Source of the DNA: Microbacterium aurugineum
Lineage (GTDB): Bacteria; Actinomycetota; Actinomycetes; Actinomycetales; Microbacteriaceae
Direction: 5' to 3'
Assembly (NCBI RefSeq): GCF_023101205.1
Contig: NZ_CP078078.1
Coordinates: 2,799,411-2,863,410, forward strand
Length of the DNA: 64,000 bases
The position numbers and the translations under genes were made by a program. The notes under the pieces are model-generated. The model saw only the letters and a program-made list of their open reading frames with translations. It had not been told where the DNA came from and did no database searches. This document shows positions 41,205 through 49,361 of this stretch, in pieces (position 1 is the first letter of the stretch; each line of letters begins with the position of its first letter).

Positions 41205-42792
41205 CCCATTGGTGAGACACGCCCTCTCCGTTCGACCACGGCGCGGGAACCCCCGAGCGCACGATGCGCGCCTACCAGCTGGGGTGCCGTTTCCCGTAGC
41301 GATCGTCGCGTCCGCCATCGCAGGAGGCATGCTGGATCTCGCCTACCCCGCAAACGGGTGGTGGCCCGCAACGTTCGTGAGCGTAACCATCGGGCTGTGG
41401 ACGCTCCGCGGACGCTCTCTACCCGGGGCGTTCCTGATCTCCCTCGTCTACGGCGCGACCTTCTACTTCACCCACCTGGTATGGGTGACCCGGTTTCTGG
41501 GACCCATCCCATGGGTCGCGCTGGCTGGCTTGGAATCCCTGCTGTTCGGTGCCGGCGGTGCGCTGATCGCACTCGCCTATCGGGTCACCACCACCCGCGC
41601 GGGATACGCGTATCGTGCGATCACTCCCATGCTCGTCGCCGGGGTATGGATGCTGCGAGAAACACTGATGGGGAGTACGCCGTACACCGGGTTCCCATGG
41701 GCGCGCGTCGGTTTCAGCCTCGCCGAGAGCCCGCTCGCGGAAGCCGCTTCATGGGTGGGAACCACGGGGCTGTCCTTCCTGACCGTTCTCGTCTGCGCGA
41801 GCGTCGTGGAAGCCCTCATCCTCCGCCGATGGGAGCCAGCAGCAACGGCCGTGGTCATCGTCGTTGCCGCGATAGCCATCCCTCTGTTCCCCACCGAGCA
41901 AGCGGGAATGATGCGCGTCGGATGGGTACAGGGCAACGGACCCAGCGGCTACTTCGACACCAGGACACCAGGCGACATCCTGCGCGCACAGGAAGAAGCG
42001 ACATCTCCTCTCCTGGGGCGTGAAATGGACCTTCTCGTCTGGCCAGAAGGGGCCGTCGACGCCGATCCCCTGCGCGATGCCGCCGTCGCAGACCGCCTTG
42101 ATCGACTCGTGCAGAGTGCCGGCACTCCGGCACTGGTGAATGCGGCAACCACCCGCGGAGCCGACACGTTCAACACCTCCATGCTGTGGACCAGCGCCGG
42201 GCCGCAGCAGCTCCACGACAAGGTCAACCCCGTCCCTTTCGGCGAATACGTCCCGGACCGTTGGTTCTACGAAGCCATCGCCCCCGACCTCATCGGATTG
42301 ATACAACGCGAGTACACGCCCGGCTCCAACACACCCCTCATGAACGTTGACGATGTGCCCATCGGTCTGGCGATCTGTTTCGACGTCATCTACGACGACG
42401 TCATCCACCAAAGCGCTGCCTCTGGCGCGCAAATGTTCGTGTTTCAAACCAACAACGCGGACTTCAGAGGCACCGACGAGAACCTCCAACAGCTGGCCAT
42501 CGCCCGCATGCGCGCGCTCGAAACAGGGAGAACTGCGGTGAACGTCTCCACCACCGGGACCAGTCAAGTCATCGGCCGCGATGGAAAGGTGCTGGCGCAG
42601 GTTGCGGTGGACACGACCGCGGCGAAGATCACCGAGGTCCCCCTCCGCACCGGCACGACTCTCGCTGTCGTGCTGATGCCGTGGCTCGACTGGATGCTCA
42701 GTATCGGAACGGTACTAGCGCTGCTCGTCATGTCGATCCGACCGCGACGGACTCGTGCTGACTCCCAGGAAGACGGATGGATGACGTTGTGA
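41188..42792 (+). CDS. lnt: Apolipoprotein N-acyltransferase
   Basis: A 534-residue enzyme: about seven N-terminal helices, then a nitrilase-fold domain with the catalytic triad context LLVWPEGAVD (Glu), LHDKVNPVPFGEYVPDRWFY (Lys) and IGLAICFDVIYDD (Cys). It adds the third acyl chain to lipoproteins. Lnt is normal in actinobacteria but unusual as mobile cargo. With two lspA genes it makes a near-complete maturation set lacking only lgt. It overlaps both neighbours. Confidence 0.93.
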   Translation: MTVTADPLVRHALSVRPRRGNPRAHDARLPAGVPFPVAIVASAIAGGMLDLAYPANGWWPATFVSVTIGLWTLRGRSLPGAFLISLVYGATFYFTHLVWVTRFLGPIPWVALAGLESLLFGAGGALIALAYRVTTTRAGYAYRAITPMLVAGVWMLRETLMGSTPYTGFPWARVGFSLAESPLAEAASWVGTTGLSFLTVLVCASVVEALILRRWEPAATAVVIVVAAIAIPLFPTEQAGMMRVGWVQGNGPSGYFDTRTPGDILRAQEEATSPLLGREMDLLVWPEGAVDADPLRDAAVADRLDRLVQSAGTPALVNAATTRGADTFNTSMLWTSAGPQQLHDKVNPVPFGEYVPDRWFYEAIAPDLIGLIQREYTPGSNTPLMNVDDVPIGLAICFDVIYDDVIHQSAASGAQMFVFQTNNADFRGTDENLQQLAIARMRALETGRTAVNVSTTGTSQVIGRDGKVLAQVAVDTTAAKITEVPLRTGTTLAVVLMPWLDWMLSIGTVLALLVMSIRPRRTRADSQEDGWMTL

Positions 42793-43292
42793 AGCTCAAG
42801 ATTCTGACCTCTGTCGCGGCGCTGTGCGCACTGCTTGTGCTCACCAGCTGCGCACCCACCATCCACCTCGAGCCCGCAGCAAACGCGAAGGACCCGCTGT
42901 GCGCAGAGGTCACCGTGCGACTACCGGACTCGATTGGCGACCAGGCTCGCGTGTGGACGGACGCTCAGGCCACCGCAGCATGGGGTACCCCCAGCAGCGT
43001 GCTCCTCACCTGCGGGTTGGAGCCCCCGGCCCCCACCACCCTGCAATGTGTCAGCTTGGGGGGCGTCGATTGGATCGTCGACGAGGAGGAGACCCCGAAT
43101 CTGCGGCTCACAACCTACGGCCGGGAGCCGGCTGCCCAGGTGTACGTAGACACGACCACCCTGTCGGCGGACGCGGTTCTCGAATCTCTTGCCGGGGCGA
43201 TCCAGCAGCTCACCAAGACCGGTGAATGCACGGCGCCTGTGACGGAAGACCCGGACGCTCCTGGCACTGGGACGGGAGATACCACTCCATGA
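42777..43292 (+). CDS. DUF3515-like lipoprotein
   Basis: A 171-residue lipoprotein with signal peptide ending LLVLTSC (lipobox) and the DUF3515 core: two conserved cysteines (KDPLCAEVTVRLP, SSVLLTCGLEPPAP), CVSLGGVDWIVDEEE and LRLTTYGREPAAQVY. Function is unknown; the family is broad in actinobacteria. The ATG at 42777 overlaps lnt by 16 bp; a GTG at 42789 is an alternative. It couples to the CopD-CtaG gene through ATGA. Confidence 0.85.
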   Translation: MDDVVKLKILTSVAALCALLVLTSCAPTIHLEPAANAKDPLCAEVTVRLPDSIGDQARVWTDAQATAAWGTPSSVLLTCGLEPPAPTTLQCVSLGGVDWIVDEEETPNLRLTTYGREPAAQVYVDTTTLSADAVLESLAGAIQQLTKTGECTAPVTEDPDAPGTGTGDTTP

Positions 43293-45187
43293 ATCCCGTC
43301 GTTCTCCGGATCGTTGGACCAACGATTCTCGTTGTCGCCGCACTCATTTCTGTGGTGGTCGGGCTCGCAATCGGTGGAGGAGCTGCACCGAGACTCACCA
43401 GTGACCCTGGAGCGCTCGTGCGATGGGGACTCCCGGCCGCGAAGCTGTTCGTCAATCTCTCCGGTGCGGCGATGCTCGGGCCCCTGGTGCTGGCGGTGTT
43501 CGCTCTCCCCTCAGGGGGGAAACCCTTCATCGTCGCGCTAAATATTGCCTCTGCCGGCGCCGCGACCCTCACCATCACAAGCGGGGTGGTGGCTTTTCTC
43601 ACCTTCCTGTCGTCATTCAATCCGCAAGTGAGCTTGGGCGCTGAGTTCGGTGCGCAGCTGGGCCGCTTCCTCCTCGACACGGAGCTGGGACGATCATGGC
43701 TTATCACCGCGATCCTCGCCTCGGTCGTGACAGTCCTCGCATTCGCTGTGCGCAGCTATGGTGCGGTGCTGTTCACGACCGTGCTTGCGGTCATCAGCCT
43801 GATACCCATGGCCACCCAGGGCCATTCGGGTGAGCTCGCCAACCACGATCCCGCGGTCATGTCCCTCGTCCTGCATGTCATTTCAGCAGCGATATGGCTC
43901 GGGGGTCTCATCCTGCTCGTCGTCGTGCGACCGATTAGCTCTCCGCACGAACTCGACAACGTGCTTCGCCGGTACTCGACGGTGGCGCTCATCGCGTTCA
44001 TCGGTGTCGCCGTCTCGGGATACGCGCGGGCGCTCACTGCCCTCGGCCGGTGGGAGGATTTGGCCTCACCGTACGGCCTCATCCTCTGCACAAAGATCGG
44101 CGCTCTTCTGGTCATGGGCGTCCTGGGTGCCGCCTACCGCCGTCGACTCATCGCGAAAGCCAGCGAGGGCCGTGGCGCCTTCTGGATGATCGTGTGTGTC
44201 GAACTCGGTTTCATGGGTATCGCGAGCGGGGCCGCCGCAGCTCTCGCCCGCACCGCCGCCCCCGCCGATACGGTCACACTGCCGCAGAACACCGCCGCGG
44301 AGATCCTCACCGACGCACCTGTCCCGATCGCACTCACCCTGCAGAGATGGTTCACGGCGTGGAGCCCCGACCTCCTCTGGGTGCTCGTCGCGGGTTTCGG
44401 AATCGTCTTCTACCTCGTCGGCGTCCAACGCGCACGGCGCCGCGGGTATCCGTGGCCAGCCAGGCGGACGGTCAGCTGGATTGCGGGGATGGGGGTGCTT
44501 CTGTGGACGACCAGTGGCCCGCTCGCCGCCTACGACGACGCGCTCATCAGTATGCGATTCCTCTCCTTCGCTCTCCTCAGTCTCGCGATCCCCTTGCTCC
44601 TTGTCTTCGCGGCGCCCGTCACCCTCGCAGCCTTGGTCATCCATCCACGGGAGGATGGAAGCCGAGGACCGCGGGAATGGCTTCTCTGGGCCGCCCACAG
44701 CCCGCTGGCACGGTTTACTCTGCGCCCCGTCGTCGCGGCGGCTCTTTTCGCCACGTCGCTGTGGTTGTTCCACTACTCCGACCTGTTCCGCTGGTCGCTC
44801 TACGACCAGCTCGGAGCGGAATGGATGATCAGCCAGCTCCTCGTCACCGGGTGCCTCTTCGCACGATCGATCGCCCTAGATGCGTCCACGACCCCCGAGG
44901 GGCGGTGGCGTGTGGCCTCACTCACTGCGCTCACAGGCGTGGCAGCGTTCTTCGGCATCGCCACGATCACTCGCTCCGACCTCATCGTCGCGGAATGGTT
45001 TGGCGCCATGGGGCGGACATGGGGACCCACCCCCCTCCAGGACCAGGCCCTCGCCGGAGCCGCCACCTTGGTGATCGCGGGAATGCTCGCAATCCTCACC
45101 GGCTTCTCCGTCCTCCACACGAAACGCAACAACCGACCTACCGACAGCACCCCCGTGCCCGCCGTACGAAAGGACCCGCACCTGTGA
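43289..45187 (+). CDS. CopD-CtaG fusion membrane protein
   Basis: A 632-residue protein with ~14-15 helices. The N-terminal half is CopD-like (HVISAAIWLGGLILLVVVRP, ALIAFIGVAVSGYARALTAL, KIGALLVMGVLGAAYRRR). The C-terminal half is CtaG_caa3-like (LWTTSGPLAAYDDALISMRF, ITRSDLIVAEWFGAMGRTWG, PTPLQDQALAG). CopD imports or hands over copper with CopC, while CtaG delivers copper to oxidase. This fusion recurs in actinobacteria. It sits between the DUF3515 and CopC genes, overlapping both by 4 bp. Confidence 0.9.
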   Translation: MNPVVLRIVGPTILVVAALISVVVGLAIGGGAAPRLTSDPGALVRWGLPAAKLFVNLSGAAMLGPLVLAVFALPSGGKPFIVALNIASAGAATLTITSGVVAFLTFLSSFNPQVSLGAEFGAQLGRFLLDTELGRSWLITAILASVVTVLAFAVRSYGAVLFTTVLAVISLIPMATQGHSGELANHDPAVMSLVLHVISAAIWLGGLILLVVVRPISSPHELDNVLRRYSTVALIAFIGVAVSGYARALTALGRWEDLASPYGLILCTKIGALLVMGVLGAAYRRRLIAKASEGRGAFWMIVCVELGFMGIASGAAAALARTAAPADTVTLPQNTAAEILTDAPVPIALTLQRWFTAWSPDLLWVLVAGFGIVFYLVGVQRARRRGYPWPARRTVSWIAGMGVLLWTTSGPLAAYDDALISMRFLSFALLSLAIPLLLVFAAPVTLAALVIHPREDGSRGPREWLLWAAHSPLARFTLRPVVAAALFATSLWLFHYSDLFRWSLYDQLGAEWMISQLLVTGCLFARSIALDASTTPEGRWRVASLTALTGVAAFFGIATITRSDLIVAEWFGAMGRTWGPTPLQDQALAGAATLVIAGMLAILTGFSVLHTKRNNRPTDSTPVPAVRKDPHL

Positions 45188-45867
45188 CCTCCACCCACCG
45201 CACCCGCTGGCTCGCCAGCACACTTCTAGCTCTCATCACACTGGGAATCTTGGCTACACCGGCCCCCGCAGCTCTCGCGCACGACAACCTCCTGGACACC
45301 GTGCCCGGGGCAGACGAAACCGTCACCCAACTTGACGACGTCGCTCTCACGTTCAGCGGGGAACTCATTGACTTCAGCCAGGCCAGCTTCGCCCAAGTGC
45401 AAGGACCCGACGGCCTCTTCTACGAATCCAGCTGCTCCACCATCGACCGCAACATCCTCACCACCCCGGTCGCACTCGGAGAACCGGGCGTCTACACCGT
45501 GCTGTGGAACGCCGTCTCCAGCGACGGTCACCCCATCTCCGAGAGCTTCACGTTCACGTACGCTCCCACCAGCAGCGAGCCAGGGCTGGGATGGGACAAA
45601 CCAGCATGCGGGAACGAACAATCACGGATCCAACCGGCAAAGGCGTCGCCCTCCACCGCGCCAACCACCGAACCGCCAGCAGCGGACACCCCTGCCCCGG
45701 TGGTATCTGCAGGCGAGAACGAGGTGGCTTCAATCGCGATCCCGCTCATCATCGCCGTTGCTGTCATCGGTGCCGCGGTGATCACCGCCACCGTTGTCGT
45801 ACGGCAAGTGAAGAAGAAAAAACACAACCGGTCGAGCGCCGACGTCCACACGGACCCGAAAGAGTGA
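45184..45867 (+). CDS. CopC-domain copper-binding protein with C-terminal anchor, copy 2
   Basis: A 227-residue exported CopC protein: signal peptide ending PAALAHDN, so a mature N-terminal His, then LLDTVPGADETVTQLDDVAL and SSDGHPISESFTFTY (second His). A Pro/Thr-rich linker follows, then a transmembrane helix (ASIAIPLIIAVAVIGAAVIT) and a basic tail. Two extra cysteines occur (YESSCSTIDR, KPACGNEQ). The GTG start overlaps the CopD-CtaG stop (GTGA). It pairs with copy 1 at 38690; they share fold but little sequence. Confidence 0.88.
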   Translation: MTSTHRTRWLASTLLALITLGILATPAPAALAHDNLLDTVPGADETVTQLDDVALTFSGELIDFSQASFAQVQGPDGLFYESSCSTIDRNILTTPVALGEPGVYTVLWNAVSSDGHPISESFTFTYAPTSSEPGLGWDKPACGNEQSRIQPAKASPSTAPTTEPPAADTPAPVVSAGENEVASIAIPLIIAVAVIGAAVITATVVVRQVKKKKHNRSSADVHTDPKE

Positions 45868-46060
45868 GCCTCGTGCCAGGACAGTCGAACTCAAGTTCGA
45901 TGCGTCAAATATGGGCCACAGATCAGAGATCACGGGCGAGTCGGCGCGACTTCGGCCCCCACGAACGGACGATAGACCAGACAGCGGGCAACGCGAGCAT
46001 GGCCAATCGGCGCGCCCATGGCAGCAGAATCCACGAAGCCGAACTCGAGGAGAGGGCACA

Positions 46061-47419
46061 GTGAACGAACGACGCGTCTCCGCGGCTGCTACGGAGGCGG
46101 CTGAAGAATGCGGGTGTGCACCCACGCCCGCCGAACGCGACTCATTCTGGAAGCTGAGTGTGACTCGACGTGGCGCTTTCGGACTCGGCGCCCTCGGCGT
46201 CGCTGCATTCGCTGCATTCGGTATCGGCTCCGGCGTCTCAGCGGCGTACGCTGCGTCCTACCCGAGCTGGGACGATGTCCAACGCGCCAAGAACAACGAA
46301 GCTGCCAAGGCCGCCGAGATCACCCGAATCGAAGGGCTGATCCAGTCCTTGACGCAGAAAGTCGCCGAGACCCAGGCTGCCGCCGATACAGCCTCCGACG
46401 AGTTCTACGCAGCACAACAGGAATACTTCGCTGCGATCACGGAAGCCGAGAGCCTGCAGGCGCAGGCCGACGAACAATCAGCGATGGCCGAAACCTCTGC
46501 GCGCAGGGCCGGTCAAGTTGCGGCACAGCTGTACCGCAACGGTGGAGACGACTCAGCACTGCAACTGTTCTTCTCCGGTTCCGCGGACAACGCCGATGAG
46601 CTCCTGTCCCGGCTGGGCACCATGGACAAGCTGCTCGAGTACAACCGGTCGGTCTACGATGACGCAATCTCGGCGCGCAACACCGCCCAATCGCTGACCG
46701 ATCAGGCGAAGGTCGCCCGCGACGAACGAGACCGACTACAGCAGGTCGCGGAGCAGAAGATGATTGCCGCACAAGAAGCGGCCGACGCCGCGCAAGCCGC
46801 GCTCGACGAGCAAGCCGCGAACCTCGAGACGATGCAGGCGCAGCTCGCCGCGCTGAAAGACACCACCACGCAGACGGTCGCCGGCTACCAGGCGGGTGTA
46901 GCCGCGCGCGAGGCCGAAGAGCGCGCCCGTCGCGAACGCGAAGCCGCCGAAGCGGCAGCCAACGGAGGCGGCAACGGTGGCGGCGGAGGCTCCGCCGGGA
47001 GCGGCGGTTGGGTTCGGCCCCACGGGGGCGGCCGAAGTTCAAGCTACGGCCCGCGGACCCCCATCTGTGGTTCGCAGGGCTGCTCCTCGAGCTACCACTA
47101 CGGCGCCGACCTGGCCAACGGCTGCGGAGCGGCGATCTACGCCGCCAACTCCGGAACCGTGGACTACGCCGCCGCCAACGGCAACTACGGCAATTACGTC
47201 CGCATCCAACACGGCGGGGGCGTCAGCACCGGGTACGCCCACATCAAACCCGGTGGCATCGCCGTTGGCCGGGGGCAGTGGGTCAATTCCGGCCAGGTCA
47301 TCGCATACGCGGGTGACACCGGACGCTCCTTCGGGTGCCATCTGCATTTCGAGGTCTACATCAACGGTGGCTACACCAACCCCGTCCGGTTCATGGAAGA
47401 TCGCGGCGTCTATATCTAA
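46061..47419 (+). CDS. Secreted M23-family peptidase with coiled-coil domain
   Basis: A 452-residue protein: N-terminal Tat-like signal (SVTRRGAFGLGALGVAAFAA, RR motif), a long Ala/Gln/Glu-rich coiled coil (about residues 75-300, CwlO/EnvC style), a Gly-rich hinge and a C-terminal LytM domain. The zinc ligands are in YHYGADLANGCG (H, D) and CHLHFEVYING (HxH). It should cleave peptidoglycan cross-links or activate other hydrolases. The GTG at 46061 follows GAGGAGAGGG. The 193 bp upstream (45868-46060) show no gene. Confidence 0.92.
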   Translation: MNERRVSAAATEAAEECGCAPTPAERDSFWKLSVTRRGAFGLGALGVAAFAAFGIGSGVSAAYAASYPSWDDVQRAKNNEAAKAAEITRIEGLIQSLTQKVAETQAAADTASDEFYAAQQEYFAAITEAESLQAQADEQSAMAETSARRAGQVAAQLYRNGGDDSALQLFFSGSADNADELLSRLGTMDKLLEYNRSVYDDAISARNTAQSLTDQAKVARDERDRLQQVAEQKMIAAQEAADAAQAALDEQAANLETMQAQLAALKDTTTQTVAGYQAGVAAREAEERARREREAAEAAANGGGNGGGGGSAGSGGWVRPHGGGRSSSYGPRTPICGSQGCSSSYHYGADLANGCGAAIYAANSGTVDYAAANGNYGNYVRIQHGGGVSTGYAHIKPGGIAVGRGQWVNSGQVIAYAGDTGRSFGCHLHFEVYINGGYTNPVRFMEDRGVYI

Positions 47420-47516
47420 GGTTCCGACGCCGGATCACGAAGTGGCGCCGTCGACATGAGCAGTTGGGTAGAGAGGACTGCTCCAGTCGGCACTCGCGAC
47501 GTCCCTGCTAGGGATC

Positions 47517-48278
47517 TCAGAGAGGAAGGATGACGCTGCCCATCACCGCCGTCAGCCGCGACATGATGTCGGTCCACAGCCCGGTCACCATCAGGATGCC
47601 GAGGACGATCAGCAGTATGCCGCCGCAAACGTTCAGCACCCGGATGTGACGTCGGAGAAACTCGACCGTCTTTGCCGCCCAACCGAACCCCAGTGCGACC
47701 AGCAGGAACGGGATGCCGAGGCCAAGCGAATACGCGAGACCAAGGAAGCCAGCCCGGACAGGGTCGCCGGCGTTGAACGAGAGCGCGATGATCGCGGCAA
47801 GCGTCGGCCCCATGCACGGCGCCCAGCCGATACCGAGTGCCACTCCGAGTAGCGGCGCCCCGACGACACCGGCCCGGGAGCCGACGTGGAAGCGGACCTC
47901 CCGCTGGGCGAAACTGAACAACCCGAGGAAGACGAGCCCCATCAGGATGACGACGACTCCGAGGATGCGCGTGACCAGGTCACCCCAGCGTAGGAAGAAC
48001 ACGCCGGCCGTCCCGCTCAGCGCAGTGATGAGAACAAAGACGACACTGAAGCCGAGGATGAACAGAAGCACGCCGACAACGAGCTGACGGCGCTCAGGCG
48101 CGACTGCGTTCGTCGCGTCACCCTTCGAGCGCGGCGCGACCGCTCCGCCGAGGAAGCCGAGGAAGCCGGGGACCAGCGGGAGCACGCAGGGCGACAGGAA
48201 CGACACGAGGCCGGCGAGCATCGCGACGGGGACTGCGAGCCAGAGCGCACCGGACCCGATGATGGTGTCTGCGTTCAC
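47517..48278 (-). CDS. ccdA: CcdA/DsbD-type cytochrome c biogenesis membrane protein
   Basis: A 253-residue six-helix thiol-electron carrier with the N-terminal cysteine motif VSFLSPCVLPLVPGFLGFLG and the second cysteine in GWAPCMGPTLAAI. It moves reducing equivalents from cytoplasmic thioredoxin to extracytoplasmic TlpA/ResA-like proteins. It overlaps the tlpA-like gene by 4 bp. In the island it may keep exported copper-binding thiols reduced. No strong hairpin was found in the 97-bp convergent gap after the M23 gene. Confidence 0.93.
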   Translation of the reverse strand: MNADTIIGSGALWLAVPVAMLAGLVSFLSPCVLPLVPGFLGFLGGAVAPRSKGDATNAVAPERRQLVVGVLLFILGFSVVFVLITALSGTAGVFFLRWGDLVTRILGVVVILMGLVFLGLFSFAQREVRFHVGSRAGVVGAPLLGVALGIGWAPCMGPTLAAIIALSFNAGDPVRAGFLGLAYSLGLGIPFLLVALGFGWAAKTVEFLRRHIRVLNVCGGILLIVLGILMVTGLWTDIMSRLTAVMGSVILPL

Positions 48279-48892
48279 GGCGTCTCCGCTAGGGCGTCTT
48301 TGACGAGGGTCGAGAGGATCGAGGTGCCGTCGATGGGCCCGATGATGCGGGCGGCGACACGGCCCTGTCTGTCGAGCACGAGAGTGGTCGGTGTCGCCTG
48401 GATCGGCACAGCCTCGGAGAAAGCGAGTTTCGCCTCGGCCGTGTTCACGTCGATCAGGCTCGGGTAGGTGATGCCGAACTCGTCAGCAAAAGCCTGGGCA
48501 GTGTCCGCCTGGTCGCGGGTGTTGATGCCAATGAAAGCTACATCCTCGCCGCCGTATTCCTGCCAGACACTCTCGAGATCCTTCGCCTCGATGCGGCATG
48601 GCGCGCACCCGGCGTACCAGAAATTGACCACCGTCACCTTGCCGGCGTTGTCGGCACTGTCGAAATCATCACCAGTTTCCGTGATGCCGCTGAAGGCGAC
48701 CGGTTCGCTCCGCTCGGCCACCGGGATCTCGACGATCGAGCCGTCAGCGGCCACATACCCGGTGTTCTCACCCTTGAGGAAGGAATCGCTGACCGGATCC
48801 GGCGCACACCCGCTCAGACCGATGGCGAACACGGCAGCGAGCATGACTCCGACCGCACCACGAACGGTACGAAAGCGTGGGTCTCGAGGCAC
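48275..48892 (-). CDS. TlpA/ResA-type lipoprotein thiol-disulfide reductase
   Basis: A 205-residue redoxin: lipobox in AVFAIGLSGCAPDP, then a TlpA domain with active site VVNFWYAGCAPCRIEAKDLE (C-A-P-C) and the cis-proline loop PIQATPTTLVLDRQGR. The GTG at 48892 is preferred over the GTG at 48934: it sits 6 bp after TACAGT with no ribosome site (leaderless type) and gives a normal signal peptide. It works with the coupled CcdA. It is the last gene before the internal right-end block. Confidence 0.88.
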   Translation of the reverse strand: MPRDPRFRTVRGAVGVMLAAVFAIGLSGCAPDPVSDSFLKGENTGYVAADGSIVEIPVAERSEPVAFSGITETGDDFDSADNAGKVTVVNFWYAGCAPCRIEAKDLESVWQEYGGEDVAFIGINTRDQADTAQAFADEFGITYPSLIDVNTAEAKLAFSEAVPIQATPTTLVLDRQGRVAARIIGPIDGTSILSTLVKDALAETP

Positions 48893-49021
48893 ATTCGCAC
48901 TGTACGCAGATCCCCTATGCGTCCGCCGAACCACGCCACCGCACTGTCGAAATCGCTTGCCGCTTCCGACGCTTCTCCAGAGCTAGTTGATGTGTAGGCG
49001 ACCTCGGCGTTGCTGACACAG

Positions 49022-49108
49022 GTGTCGATCCCGGAAGACCGTGTGACAACATCCGCGAGAATCCGCCACCTTTCATGAGAACAGCGACAGGTTTCGTGAG
49101 AAACGACA
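49022..49108. repeat. Internal right-end-like block of the left Tn7-like module
   Basis: Units resembling the right-end repeats (near 49044, CCGCCACCTTTCATGAGAA at 49063-49081, and CGACAGGTTTCGTGAGAAA at 49085-49103) end in GACA at 49108. Its middle is nearly identical to the outer block at 25285-25315. Two bases (AT) separate it from the next left terminus at 49111. The outermost units are degenerate. Confidence 0.7.
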
Positions 49109-49110
49109 AT

Positions 49111-49216
49111 TGTCCGATCTCACGACAGTTGTCATGACGCGAGACACGACTGCCGCAGAATTCCGCGTCGGTCACGTGCGGCTCACGAGGCGGTTCGTCT
49201 CAAGAGAGTTATCAGA
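49111..49216. repeat. Internal left-end-like block of the right Tn7-like module
   Basis: TGTCCGATCTCACGA at 49111-49125 is identical to the first 15 bases of the island left terminus, then CAGTTGTC. Further degenerate units follow at about 49181 (CTCACGAGGCGGTTCG) and 49198 (TCTCAAGAGAGTTATCAG). This looks like a complete Tn7-type left end lying inside the island. The rest of the spacer to 49361 shows no gene. Confidence 0.75.
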
Positions 49217-49361
49217 CTTTCAGCACGAGAGAGCGGTCGTATTCAGCTGCTGTTGCGAGGTTCGGGTCCCCCCTCACTACTATGAGCAAAAGTCCGTATC
49301 CACTTCCGTCGTAACGAGCAGATATTTCTCCGTCTGACCCCACCAGGCTCACCTCGGATCA

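Noticed and set aside
44050..45183. N-terminal extension of the second CopC protein
   Set aside because: The upstream part lies within the CopD-CtaG gene in another frame and would destroy the signal peptide; the GTG at 45184 with a stop-start overlap is preferred.
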